Assembly: GCA_016703965.1 (NCBI GenBank)
Contig: JADJBB010000004.1
Coordinates: 310,001-374,000 of the forward strand
Reading direction: 5' to 3'
DNA from: Acidobacteriota bacterium
Lineage (GTDB): Bacteria > Acidobacteriota > Blastocatellia > Pyrinomonadales > Pyrinomonadaceae
Length of the DNA stretch: 64,000 bases
In this document: positions 9,858 through 19,400 of the stretch, one piece after another
How positions within the stretch are numbered: position 1 is the stretch's first letter
How the letters are laid out: each line of letters begins with the position of its first letter
Translations under genes and position numbers: made by a program
The notes under the pieces: model-generated
The model's input: the letters and a program-made list of their open reading frames with translations, nothing else
Database searches by the model: none
Told to the model about the DNA's origin: nothing

Positions 9858-10262
9858 ATGGAAAACTTTTACATCAATCACATCGCGGTTTTTGTTTGTG
9901 CCGTTCTGAGCCTGGCGATCGGCGGCCTTTGGTATTCGCCCTTGTTGTTCGCAAAAAGCTGGCAGCACGCGGCCGGTGTCAGCGACGAGCAGATGACGAG
10001 ATTCAATCCGGCGAAAGTCTTCGGGCTGACGTTCATTCTTGCCTGGCTCATGTCATACAACCTGGCTTTCTTCATTGCCGGGCCCGGAACGACATGGCAA
10101 TGGGGTGTTGGAGCAGCTCTGCTCGCCGCGGTCTGGGCCGTCGGAATGATCGTTGTGATCGCCCTATTCGAACAGCGTTCGTTGAAGTACATTGCGATTA
10201 ATTGCGGCTACGTTTTCGTATACTTTGCACTGATCGGCTTTATTCTCGGAATCTGGAGGTAA
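9858..10262 (+). CDS. DUF1761 membrane protein
   Basis: 134 aa, four predicted transmembrane helices. It carries the DUF1761 start INHIAVFVCAVLSLAIGGLW followed by YSPLLFAKSW. No function is established for the family. It is followed by the DUF4287 gene after 2 bp, with a Shine-Dalgarno-like GGAGG at the end of this gene, so the two form an operon. Confidence 0.8.
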   Translation: MENFYINHIAVFVCAVLSLAIGGLWYSPLLFAKSWQHAAGVSDEQMTRFNPAKVFGLTFILAWLMSYNLAFFIAGPGTTWQWGVGAALLAAVWAVGMIVVIALFEQRSLKYIAINCGYVFVYFALIGFILGIWR

Positions 10263-10264
10263 CA

Positions 10265-10836
10265 ATGGCACAGAAAACATCAGGGGAATTTGAAAAGAAT
10301 TTATGGATGGGCTTGTGGGCTCGACCGGCAAGGATCTCGAAGCCTGGCTAAAGACCGTTGATGGGTTTGCCAGCAAAAAGCGAAACGAGGTCATCGCGTG
10401 GCTCAAGGACGAGCACAAATTCAACCACATGCACGCGTCCTTGCTCGCGGGAATTCACGCAAACGGCGGCAAACCGGTCTATGCGAGCACCGACAGCCTG
10501 CTGGACGATCAGTTTGCGAAATCGGCAGATATGCGGCCGTTGTATGATGAATTCGTTGAGTTCATCTCCAAGAACTTCCCAAACGCGACATTCTTGCCGA
10601 AAAAGACGTACATTTCGGTGCTGGAGAATCGTGAGTTCGCCGCCGTAAATATTAAAAAAACGGAACTCAGGATAGGCCTTGACCTCGGCGATCGTCCCTT
10701 CGACGAAAAGGTGGAAAAAGCAAAGCTCACAGGCCCGATGCCCCGAATTTCGCATATGGTCATAGCGACCGATAGCAGCCGATTTGATGGAGAACTAACC
10801 GATCTGCTCAAGCTCTCACACGCGAGATGTCACTAA
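10265..10836 (+). CDS. DUF4287/DUF5655 protein, frameshifted
   Basis: The true start is ATG 10265 (MAQKTSGEFEKN). The frame then breaks at the TTT of 10300-10302; one added T gives FMDGLVGSTGKDLEAWLKTV, the DUF4287 signature. The C-terminal half (PLYDEFVEFISKNFPNATFL, YISVLENREFAAV, then LRIGLDLGDRPFD) is DUF5655-like. Function unknown. Corrected length is about 190 aa. It lies immediately after the DUF1761 gene. The end (KLSHARCH) is plausible but could hide another small error. Confidence 0.7.
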
Positions 10837-10844
10837 CCGGCATT

Positions 10845-11503
10845 TCAGGCCAGAGCTTTCCGTAGAAATGCGACAAGCGGATACATTTCCTTCGCAAGTT
10901 TGACGAGGTGTCTAGGAAACTCGGCCGAGGTGAGGAATTCCTCGTCCAGAAACTCCGTGAATGCCATGTATTCTTTGAGCTTTAGATACTCGACGGCTTT
11001 GTGTTCAGGGTCGAAGCCTTTCGGAGCCGATTTGAGGCTTTCGCCGCGAACTTTGCCAAAGGCATCAAGGAAGCTCTTTTTCTCTACGATCTTTAGGAAT
11101 TCGCCAGTATTATTCCCGATCGCGGTTCTAAGTTTAAGTAGCTCTGGACCGTCCGGATAATGTTTTCCGCCGGCTACGAAGCTCCTGCCCGGCTGGACAT
11201 GGAAATAGTAACCCGGCTGCATCGATTTACGTCCGCCGGGCTGATGTAGGCTCCGAGATTCGTTTTATAAGGGCTCTTGTCCTTAGAAAATCGAACGTCG
11301 CGATATATGCGGAAAACGCACGCCTTCGGGTCGAGTCCGCCGACGGCGGCGTCAAATTTACCTATCTCGCCGATCAAATAGCCCGCGAAACCGGTCACAT
11401 TATCCTGCGCCGCATCGAACAGCTTCTTATTCGCCTGAAACCAATCTCGGTTGTTATTGAGCGAGAGGTCTGACAAGAATTGTAGAGTGCTTTTTTCTAT
11501 CAT
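10845..11503 (-). CDS. DUF2461 protein, frameshifted
   Basis: The N-terminal part MIEKSTLQFLSDLSLNNNRD and FRIYRDVRFSKDKSPYKTNL, and the C-terminal part MQPGYYFHVQPGRSFVAGGK, are in different frames. They join as AYISPGGRKSMQPGYYF when one base is added at the CC of 11236-11237, giving about 219 aa, the usual DUF2461 length. Function is unknown for the family. The start ATG overlaps the TGA of the upstream membrane protein (11500-11503), so translation is coupled. Confidence 0.78.
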
Positions 11504-11925
11504 GACTGAGCGGGCGATTTTATTATCAGCGAGACGGCTACGCCCATCAGGATCATTACGATAGTGTCTGATACGATCTGCTTCGCGACCAAAAGCCCGG
11601 GCATAGGCTCGACAGCGTAATACACTAGGTAAAGCGGGATCGTCACCAGAAAGACGGTCGCGAGGCCGAATTTCAGTCCCTGCATTAAAGCCGGAGCTCC
11701 CGGTGTGAGCCCTTTCGTATAGATCCATGCAAAGGCAATCCCCTTGATCAAATGAGAGATGATCATGAACGGCAGATAGCCGGCCGCGTCAGCATCCGTC
11801 CTCATGACACCGCTCGCTACCAGCGGCGCGTAATCAGGCCGAAGCAAAAGTCCGTGAAAAACAATGCCGCCGATCATCGATATGAGAAATCCAGCAACGC
11901 CGGCGAGAATAAGTCGTAAATTCAT
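11500..11925 (-). CDS. Hypothetical four-helix membrane protein
   Basis: Start chosen at 11925 (MNLRLILAGVAGFLISMIGG) because a GGAG-like sequence precedes it and the upstream extension is compositionally odd. 141 aa with four hydrophobic segments, rich in Gly and Leu, C-terminus SLIIKSPAQS. Loosely similar in architecture to DUF1761-type proteins but not assigned. Overlaps the DUF2461 gene by 4 bp. Confidence 0.6.
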   Translation of the reverse strand: MNLRLILAGVAGFLISMIGGIVFHGLLLRPDYAPLVASGVMRTDADAAGYLPFMIISHLIKGIAFAWIYTKGLTPGAPALMQGLKFGLATVFLVTIPLYLVYYAVEPMPGLLVAKQIVSDTIVMILMGVAVSLIIKSPAQS

Positions 11926-12162
11926 TTTGGGCTCCTTTTGACGAGCACGTGTGCCCGCCTCGTTCTTGCAAAATATTGGAAACGCGTGGGCACGAGTTTT
12001 TCTTACGAAACCGTATACCCGTACCGTGCAGTTGTAGCCCCTTGTCTGTGTTTTTTCGAAAGTACCGTTTTTTACGCCAGAGGTCAACGGATTTGTGTCA
12101 ATATTTGAGTTGCTCGCGAGCGAAGCGTAAAATTTCTATAAGCCCTTGCACAGTAGAAATAG

Positions 12163-12447
12163 ATGGAATATTGTGAACACGTCTCAACTATCGTACCGGT
12201 AAAACCCAGCTCCGACGGCTGCGAGGATTGTCTTAAGATCGGCGGCCGATGGCTTCACCTGCGGCTCTGCAAAAACTGCGGCCACGTCGGCTGCTGTGAC
12301 CAAAGCCCGAACAAGCACGCGACAAAGCACTTTCGCTCAACCAATCACCCGATCATCAAATCGTTCCAGCCGGGCGAAGAATGGGGATATTGCTACATCG
12401 ACGATGCGTTCTACGAAACGCTGCCTGAGTCAGCACCGCCTGCGTAA
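12163..12447 (+). CDS. UBP-type zinc finger protein
   Basis: 94-aa stand-alone zf-UBP domain. The zinc ligands are visible: Cys4, His6, Cys20, Cys23 (DGCEDC), Cys36, Cys39 (LCKNCGHVGCC), His52, His56, His62. In eukaryotes the fold binds the ubiquitin C-terminus. Bacterial single-domain versions occur in many phyla without known role. It precedes the ferritin-like gene by 47 bp on the same strand, and no ubiquitin-like partner is seen. Confidence 0.88.
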   Translation: MEYCEHVSTIVPVKPSSDGCEDCLKIGGRWLHLRLCKNCGHVGCCDQSPNKHATKHFRSTNHPIIKSFQPGEEWGYCYIDDAFYETLPESAPPA

Positions 12448-12494
12448 CCGGGCGGAAAGGATTAAGTTAAAAACAAGTAAAAGGAACCAAAAAC

Positions 12495-12800
12495 ATGGCT
12501 ACAAGCGCTGAATGGCATGAAGATTACGATAAAATGAGCGAGAAATCGCGCAATTTTTCACGGGCGATCAAATCCGTACAGGAGGAGCTCGAGGCTGTCG
12601 ACTGGTACAACCAGCGGGCCGAGCAAACCACTGACAAGCAGCTTAAAAAGATCCTCGAACACAATCGCGACGAAGAGATCGAGCACGCGGTCATGGCGCT
12701 CGAATGGCTCCGCCGCTGCACGCCGAAATTCGACGAGCACATGAAAACTTACCTGTTTACCGAAGGTGACATCCTCGAGATCGAGGAAGAAGCGAAATAA
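12495..12800 (+). CDS. Encapsulated-ferritin-like (EncFtn) protein without shell gene
   Basis: 101-aa two-helix ferritin-like protein. EELEAVDWYNQR and HNRDEEIEHAVMALEWLRR match the EncFtn family, which oxidises Fe(II) as a decamer inside encapsulin nanocompartments. The expected ferroxidase residues are present: Glu31, Trp37, Tyr38, Glu61 and His64, one less than in the Rhodospirillum rubrum numbering as I recall it. The C-terminus (YLFTEGDILEIEEEAK) lacks a recognisable encapsulin-targeting tail, and no shell gene is adjacent. A palindromic repeat starts at the base after the stop codon. Confidence 0.85.
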   Translation: MATSAEWHEDYDKMSEKSRNFSRAIKSVQEELEAVDWYNQRAEQTTDKQLKKILEHNRDEEIEHAVMALEWLRRCTPKFDEHMKTYLFTEGDILEIEEEAK

Positions 12801-12882
12801 CGACTGGAGGGTGAGCATCTTGCTCGCCCTTATAGTTACTAGATGAAATACAGGCGAGCAAGATGCTCGCCCTCCAGTCACG
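12801..12882. repeat. Palindrome family B (CGACTGGAG type), intergenic
   Basis: Arms of about 28 nt (12801-12828 and 12853-12880) begin and end with CGACTGGAG/CTCCAGTC and pair with one internal mismatch. They could fold into a long hairpin. The same end motif is found at 33099-33169 (inside ilvD) and 41761-41904. The region up to 12957 has nothing else I recognise. Confidence 0.8.
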
Positions 12883-12957
12883 ATGTGAAACGCGAGGCGG
12901 ACTCGGATCGATGCAGTTTTTACCGTCATATCGCTTATTTCGCGGGCAAAAACTCTT

Positions 12958-13866
12958 ATGACTACTTTTCCCGAAATGCCGCTCGACGCCTGGCGGCCGA
13001 CCAAGAACACGCTGCATCTGTTCCTGCAGATCGTGGGCAAGATCCGCCTGAAAACTCATCCGCCGGTGAATCATTGGTGGCACGTGCCGTTTTACGTGAG
13101 TCCGCGCGGGCTTACCACAAGGGCGATACCTTATGAAGGCGGGAGTTTTGAGATCGAGTTCGACTTTCACGATCACGAATTGAAAATACGTATGAGCGAC
13201 GGCCGAATAGAGGATTTTGCTCTATATGACGGCCTGAGCGTTGCCGATTTTTACGCGAGCGTTTTCGCAAATCTCACAAAACTCGCTATCAACCCCGACA
13301 TCAAGGCAGAGCCGTACGAAGCTCCATCCACCACGCCATTTGCCGAGGACCATGAAAACCACTCTTACGACAAGGAATACGTCGAGGGTTTTCATCAGAT
13401 CCTGGTAACCGTCGATAATATATTGCAGGAATTTCGCGGCCGTTTTTGCGGTAAATCAACGCCCGTACACCTTTTCTGGCACAGCTTTGACCTTGCTTTG
13501 ACGCGGTTTTCGGGACGGCGTGCTCCACTTATCGAAGGAGCGAACATGGTCACCCGCGAGGCATATTCGCACGAGGTCATAAGCTTCGGATTCTGGTTTG
13601 GCGACGACAAGGAAAATAGCGTCGCGGCTCCGGCGTTTTATTCCTACACTGCCCCAAAACCTGTGGGCCTCGAGAATGAACCGCTGCAGCCGGAAGCCGC
13701 ATTTTGGACGCCCGACGGCGGCATGGCTTTGCTTATGTACGACGATATTCGCAATAGTCCCGATGCCAGGCAGCAGGTACTCGACTTTCTCGAATCGACT
13801 TATCAAGCCGGTGCAAAACTGGCGAAATGGGATGTCGAGAACTTAAGAGCCAGCCTTAATAAATAG
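12958..13866 (+). CDS. DUF5996 family protein
   Basis: 302 aa, soluble, no signal peptide. Motifs typical of DUF5996 are seen: KNTLHLFLQIVGKIRLKT, HHWW-like NHWWHVPFYVSPRG, VHLFWHSFDLALTRFSGR, and the C-terminal FWTPDGGMALLMYDDIR. Function unknown. Sometimes annotated simply as hypothetical. It stands alone between the family-B palindrome and the DUF2911 gene on the same strand. It is not an encapsulin shell protein. Confidence 0.8.
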   Translation: MTTFPEMPLDAWRPTKNTLHLFLQIVGKIRLKTHPPVNHWWHVPFYVSPRGLTTRAIPYEGGSFEIEFDFHDHELKIRMSDGRIEDFALYDGLSVADFYASVFANLTKLAINPDIKAEPYEAPSTTPFAEDHENHSYDKEYVEGFHQILVTVDNILQEFRGRFCGKSTPVHLFWHSFDLALTRFSGRRAPLIEGANMVTREAYSHEVISFGFWFGDDKENSVAAPAFYSYTAPKPVGLENEPLQPEAAFWTPDGGMALLMYDDIRNSPDARQQVLDFLESTYQAGAKLAKWDVENLRASLNK

Positions 13867-13923
13867 TTGTGAACTGATCCATGGTTTACCTGCATCGAAT
13901 ATAAAAAACTTTGGAGAAACTAT

Positions 13924-14778
13924 ATGCGATCGATCTTTTGCAGTGTAATTATTACTTTGTTTGCTCTCTCCACACTCGGACAAGAGCTTAGGGTGCCGAC
14001 GCTTAGCCCGCAGGCCGAAGTAACTCAAGAGGTCGGCCTGACACAGGTCAAGCTGAGTTATGCACGGCCAAGTGCGAAAGGGCGTAAGGTTTTTGGCGAA
14101 CTCGTTCCCTTTGGCGAGGTCTGGCGAACCGGTGCGAACGCATCGACCAAACTCACGTTTACCGAAGACGTAAAGATCGCGGGCAATGCCCTCAAGGTCG
14201 GAACCTATGCTCTCTATTCGATCCCCGGAGCGAACGAGTGGACAATGATCATCCACACGAATACAAAACACCGCTCGCTCGCAGGCGACGTCTATAAGCA
14301 AGCCGAGGACGCATTTCGATTTAAGGTAAAGCCCGGAAAGACCGCCAATTATCTAGAGACTTTCACTATCGAATTTGGTGATTTCACAACGTCGTCAGCC
14401 AACCTGATCCTCTCGTGGGAAAATACGCAGATCAAATTCCCGATCGAGTTCGATGTCGATGCACGGGTCGCTGAGCAGATCGCAAAACTCGCGGCTGCAC
14501 CGGCGGGAATGGCCCACATGAACTACTTTCTCGCCGCCGAATACAATCTGCACAATGACAAGGACCTGACCAAAGCAGATGAATGGATCCTAACCGCGAT
14601 CGAGAAAAGCCCAAAGAATTCCCGTTACGGCCTGCTTCGCGCGAAGATCCTTGCCAAGGCGGGAAAGAAAGACCAGGCTCTGAAGGTAGTCGCCGAAGCT
14701 AACGCATGGGCCAAAGAAGCCAAGAACGCGAACTATGTCGAGCAGACACAACTATTTTGGGATTCGCTGAAGAAATAA
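13924..14778 (+). CDS. DUF2911 exported protein
   Basis: 284 aa with a signal peptide (MRSIFCSVIITLFALSTLGQ). The DUF2911 core (about 25-165) shows VKLSYARPSAKGRKVFGELV, PFGEVWRTGANASTKLTF and GTYALYSIPG. The C-terminal 110 residues look like TPR-type helices (YFLAAEYNLHNDKDLTKADE, LLRAKILAKAGKKDQALKV). Probably periplasmic; role unknown. It ends 4 bp before the threonine aldolase start, so they share a transcript. Confidence 0.85.
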   Translation: MRSIFCSVIITLFALSTLGQELRVPTLSPQAEVTQEVGLTQVKLSYARPSAKGRKVFGELVPFGEVWRTGANASTKLTFTEDVKIAGNALKVGTYALYSIPGANEWTMIIHTNTKHRSLAGDVYKQAEDAFRFKVKPGKTANYLETFTIEFGDFTTSSANLILSWENTQIKFPIEFDVDARVAEQIAKLAAAPAGMAHMNYFLAAEYNLHNDKDLTKADEWILTAIEKSPKNSRYGLLRAKILAKAGKKDQALKVVAEANAWAKEAKNANYVEQTQLFWDSLKK

Positions 14779-14782
14779 AATA

Positions 14783-15814
14783 ATGATCGACCTCCGTAGC
14801 GATACAGTAACTAAACCTTCATCGGCAATGCGAACAGCAATGGCAAATGCCGAGGTCGGCGACGACGTTTACGGCGAAGACCCGACCGTTAACCGCCTGC
14901 AAGAGCGGTCGGCGGAGATCTTTGGTAAGGAAGCGGCTCTGTTCGTTACGTCTGGCACGATGGGCAATCAGATCGCCGTTAAGGTCCATACGCGGCCCGG
15001 CGACGAGGTGATCATCGAGGAACGCGGGCACATTTTTAATTACGAGGTCGGAGCGGCTTCGATAATTGCAGGCGTGACGATCAGGCCGGTGCGAAGCGGT
15101 GATGGTTCGGGAATTTTGACTTGGGACGACATCGCTCCGGCGGTCAGTTCGGACGGAATTTATGACCACACGCAAACTGGTCTGCTCTGCATCGAAAACA
15201 CGTTGAATCTCGCCGGCGGCCGCGTGATGTCTGCCGAACGCTGTGCCGACCTCAGCGAACGGGCACATGCGATCGGTTTACCGGTCCATGTCGACGGAGC
15301 CCGGATTTTCAACGCGGCCGTCGCCCAAGATACGACAGTCGCTGAGCTGACCAAATACTGCGACTCGGTCCAATTCTGCCTCTCAAAAGGCCTCGGTGCT
15401 CCCGTCGGTTCGGTTCTCGTCGGCTCGCACGATTTAATCAAAGAAGCCCGCATCTGGCGAAAACGCCTCGGCGGCGGCATGCGCCAAGCAGGAATTCTCG
15501 CGGCCGCCGGCCTCATCGCCCTCGAAGAATCCCCAAAACGCCTCCACGAAGACCACACCAATGCACGCAGCCTCGCGGAAGGCATCGCCTCGCTTCCCGG
15601 CATCACTCTCGACGTGGAAACGGTCGAGACAAATATCGTTGTTTTCGATGTCTCGGGTACGGGCAGATCCCGCGAACAGATCTGCAAGCTGCTTAAAGAG
15701 AAAGGAGTTTTGGCAAGTGGTTTTAGCAGCCGCATTCGAATGGTAACGCACTGCGATATCATATCGGCTGACATCTCAGCAGCGATCCGGGCACTCGAAG
15801 ATATCCTTACTTAA
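14783..15814 (+). CDS. ltaE: Low-specificity L-threonine aldolase
   Basis: PLP enzyme (fold type I, 343 aa) cleaving L-threonine/allo-threonine to glycine and acetaldehyde. Shown by MIDLRSDTVTKPS, the PLP-phosphate region LFVTSGTMGNQIAVKVH, His83-containing ERGHIFNYE, Asp171 in VHVDGARIFNAAV and the Schiff-base Lys202 in FCLSKGLGAPVGS. Operon with the DUF2911 gene upstream and, 24 bp downstream, the MmcQ/YjbR gene. Confidence 0.94.
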   Translation: MIDLRSDTVTKPSSAMRTAMANAEVGDDVYGEDPTVNRLQERSAEIFGKEAALFVTSGTMGNQIAVKVHTRPGDEVIIEERGHIFNYEVGAASIIAGVTIRPVRSGDGSGILTWDDIAPAVSSDGIYDHTQTGLLCIENTLNLAGGRVMSAERCADLSERAHAIGLPVHVDGARIFNAAVAQDTTVAELTKYCDSVQFCLSKGLGAPVGSVLVGSHDLIKEARIWRKRLGGGMRQAGILAAAGLIALEESPKRLHEDHTNARSLAEGIASLPGITLDVETVETNIVVFDVSGTGRSREQICKLLKEKGVLASGFSSRIRMVTHCDIISADISAAIRALEDILT

Positions 15815-15838
15815 GTCACTATCGAATGTTTTAACGTT

Positions 15839-16183
15839 ATGGATCTCGAAGCTCTACGCAAATACTGCCTCTCGTTCCCCGGTGCAACAGAAGACATCAA
15901 ATGGGGAGCCGATCTGTGTTTCTGCGTCGGCGCAAAGATGTTTTGCGTGACCGGAGCCGACTCGGTCACGGGCGGGCTTTCGGTTAAATGCACGCCCGAG
16001 AAGTTCGCCGACCTGATCGAGCGCGAGGGCATCGATCCGGCAGCGTACGTCGGCCGATACAAATGGGTTCGCATCTCTGACCTCGACGCCGTTTCAAATG
16101 ATGAGCTAAATGATCTGATCTCGACCTCGTACCAACTCGTTCGCGACAAACTCCCAAAAGGCGTCCGCGATAGGCTCAAATAA
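15839..16183 (+). CDS. MmcQ/YjbR family DNA-binding-fold protein
   Basis: 114 aa. The start MDLEALRKYCLSFPGATEDI and the end YQLVRDKLPKGVRDRL are typical of the MmcQ/YjbR (CyaY-like DNA-binding) family; biochemical role unknown. Third gene of the operon with DUF2911 and threonine aldolase. The next 221 bases show no gene and should hold the promoter of the large receptor. Confidence 0.88.
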   Translation: MDLEALRKYCLSFPGATEDIKWGADLCFCVGAKMFCVTGADSVTGGLSVKCTPEKFADLIEREGIDPAAYVGRYKWVRISDLDAVSNDELNDLISTSYQLVRDKLPKGVRDRLK

Positions 16184-16404
16184 ACAGTTTAATACCCCCG
16201 CAACTGCAATTTAAGGCGCGTGAAACAGCGCCGTAACACCGATTTCACCACGCCTCGATAAACTCCCTTCTTTACACATAGCGTTCTAATAGAGCCGTTG
16301 TAACCAGCTTATTTACAACAGTTTATAACATTTCCGCCATCACGGCGGCAGGATCGAAGTGTACATATTTTCCGGCCATTAAAACGCCGGAACCCAAGGA
16401 GTTT

Positions 16405-19400
16405 ATGAGTCAACAATCCAAAATTTCAGCAAAGTTAATTTACCTAGTTGTCATCGCGGCGATGCTCGCTGTCATGGCAACAATAACATCGGCACAGTCC
16501 GAAACGGCGACCGTCTTAGGCTCGGTCCGTGACGCGAACGGTGCCGTCCTCGTCGGTGCGAAGGTCGAGATCAAAAATTCGGCGACGAGCATCGCTTCAA
16601 CTACAGTTTCTGACCCGAATGGTGATTTTCAGTTCGTCAACCTGAAGATCGGCAACTATCGGATCACGGTCGAAGCGAATGGATTCGGCAAAACGATCGC
16701 TGAGGTCAATCTTACGGTCAACTCACGTCAGCGCGTCGATCTTACGCTCTCGGTCGCAAGTGCGACGGAGACGGTAACTGTTACCGGAGCCGCCGATCTG
16801 CTCGAATCCGCGTCAAGCGACAAAGGCCAGGTCATCCAACGCCAGCAGATCGTCGCATTACCGTTAAATGGCCGTTCATACGCAAATTTAGCGCTTCTTG
16901 CACCGGGCGTTCGCGAATCAAACACCAACAGCGCGATCGGCGGCGGCGGCCGCGAAGCTGCATTTAACGTAAACGGCCTGCGTGCTACCGTGAACAATTT
17001 CCTACTCGACGGCATCGACAACAATGCCTACGGAACCAGCAACCAGAGCTTTTCGAGCCAGGTCGTTCAGGTTTCGCCCGATGCAATTGCGGAATTTAAA
17101 GTTCAGACAAATACCTACAGTGCCGAGTTCGGTCGTTCCGGCGGAGCAGTTATCAACGCGACATACCGCACCGGAGGCAATAGATTCCACGCATCAGCAT
17201 GGGAATTTCATCGCAACACGGTCTTAAACGCAACCGGATTCTTTAAGCCGCCCCTAGGCGTTAAACCGCCGCTTATCCGCAACCAGTTCGGCTTCACCTT
17301 CGGCGGTCCGATAATTAAGGACCGTACATTCTTCTTTGGCGATTACGAAGGTTTCCGTCAGATCCAGAAGAATCTGGTGTTTTCGACTATACCCACGCTT
17401 GCCCAGCGAACCGGAATACTATCAGTCGCCGTTCGCAATCCGCTAACCGGCGTTACATATGCTGCCGGCACGCCGATCCCTCTGACACCGTTCGCTCAAA
17501 AGGTCCTGAACGATCTGCCGGCACCGATCAACGCGGGAACAGCGAATAACTATTCAGAGTTGGTTCAAAACAAACAGTTCAACGACAAGTATAACGTTCG
17601 TATCGATCACAAATTCAACGATGCTGCATCGATCTTTGGCCGTTGGAGCTACCGCAATTCTGAAGCTTTTGAAGGCCCGAACATCCCAGGCCCGTCGGGG
17701 AGCAATCAGAACGGTTTTATTGACATCCTGAATAAGCAGCTTGCTCTCGGCGGTTCTTACGCATTCAAGAATGCCTCGGTGCTCGATATCCGCTACTCAT
17801 ATTCACAGATCAACGCCGGCAAACGGCCGCCGCTCACGGGCGGAGCGAGCATGTTAGACCTTTACGGGATCACCGGACTTCCAACCGACAAGGTTATAAC
17901 GGGTGGTCTTACAACCCAGACTATCGGCGGCATCTCGCAGCTTGGACGCCAGGCGACTAATCCGCAGTACCAGGATCCCCTCAATCACAATATACGGCTT
18001 AACTACGCCTTAACACTCGGCCGCCACAGCCTGAAAATGGGCTATGAGCATCTCCGCGTCGGAACTGACGTTCAGGATACGAACCCGCTGATGGGCCTTG
18101 ATACTTACAGCGGACAATATAGCCGTCCAATCGGAGCCGCATCGAACAACCTTTATAATCTCGCTGATTTCTACTTCGGACTGCGAAGCCAGTACGAACT
18201 AGCCACGCTAACCGTGGCCGAAATGCAGCAGCGGTTTCATTACGCCTATATTCAGGATGATATCAAGGTGAATCAAAGGCTTACGCTTAACCTCGGCCTC
18301 AGATACGAATTCGGAACGCCGTATTGGGAAAAGAACAATCGCCTGTCAAATTACGATCCGATCTCGAACACGATCGTGACCGCTAAAAGCGGCTCTATCG
18401 CTGACCGAGCACTGGTCGATCCTGACTACAACAATTTCGGCCCGCGTTTAGGTTTCGCATACAGCCTCAACGACAAAACCGTCTTTCGCGGCGGCTTTGG
18501 CCAGGGCTATGTTTTTCTAAACCGCCTGGGTAGCGCTGATATTCTCGGCACCAACTTCCCTATCGTTACCCGTGCGGCGGTTGCCCAAACCGCCCCCGAT
18601 CCGGTCCTGAATCCGCTTTGTTCCGGAAATGTTTATTCAGGAACATGCTTCCGGACGACTCAGCTTGGATACCCGACGAGCGGTTTGCCTAATAACGTAA
18701 CTCTCTACGTTCCAAAGGATAAGCCGACGACCAGCATCCAGAACTGGCAGCTCTCGATCCAGCGTGAGTTGTGGGGTAACACAGTTCTCGACGTCGCCTA
18801 TGTCGGAAACCGGGTAAAGGATTCCGTACTTCTGGCCGATCTGAACCAAGCGAGACCACTTACCGAGGCCGAAGCGGCTCTGCCTGCGGCACAACAGCCT
18901 TCGCTTCAAGCTCGTCGCCGGATCGCAGGATTTGGATCGATCTCCGCCGTTCTGCCGGAGGGTTTTTCAACATACAACGCATTGCAGGTAAAATTCGAAA
19001 AACGATTCAGCAAAGGGCTTTACTTGCTGAATTCTTTCACGTTCTCGAAGGCTCTCGATAACGGCTCGCAAGTTCTCGAGGAGCCAAATGGCAACACCGG
19101 GACGCCGCAGGACGTGAACAATTTCAAGGCCGACAAAGGAATCGGTGCATACGATCAGCCCTTCAACAACACGACGAGTTTTGTGTACGAATTGCCCATC
19201 GGTCGCGGCCGAACCATTGGAAGCGATATGAACCGTGCCCTCGACGCGTTCATCGGCGGTTGGACATTGAACGGCATCAACACGATGACGAGCGGAGCTC
19301 CGATCAACTTCCGCTACGGCCCTTCACCGGTGACGAACAATCTCCCAACCTTCCTCGGCGGCGTCGCCCTGCGGCCAAACGTAACTTGCGATCCGGTTAA

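Noticed and set aside
12958..13866. Encapsulin shell next to the ferritin-like gene
   Set aside because: Motifs are of DUF5996, not HK97-fold encapsulin.
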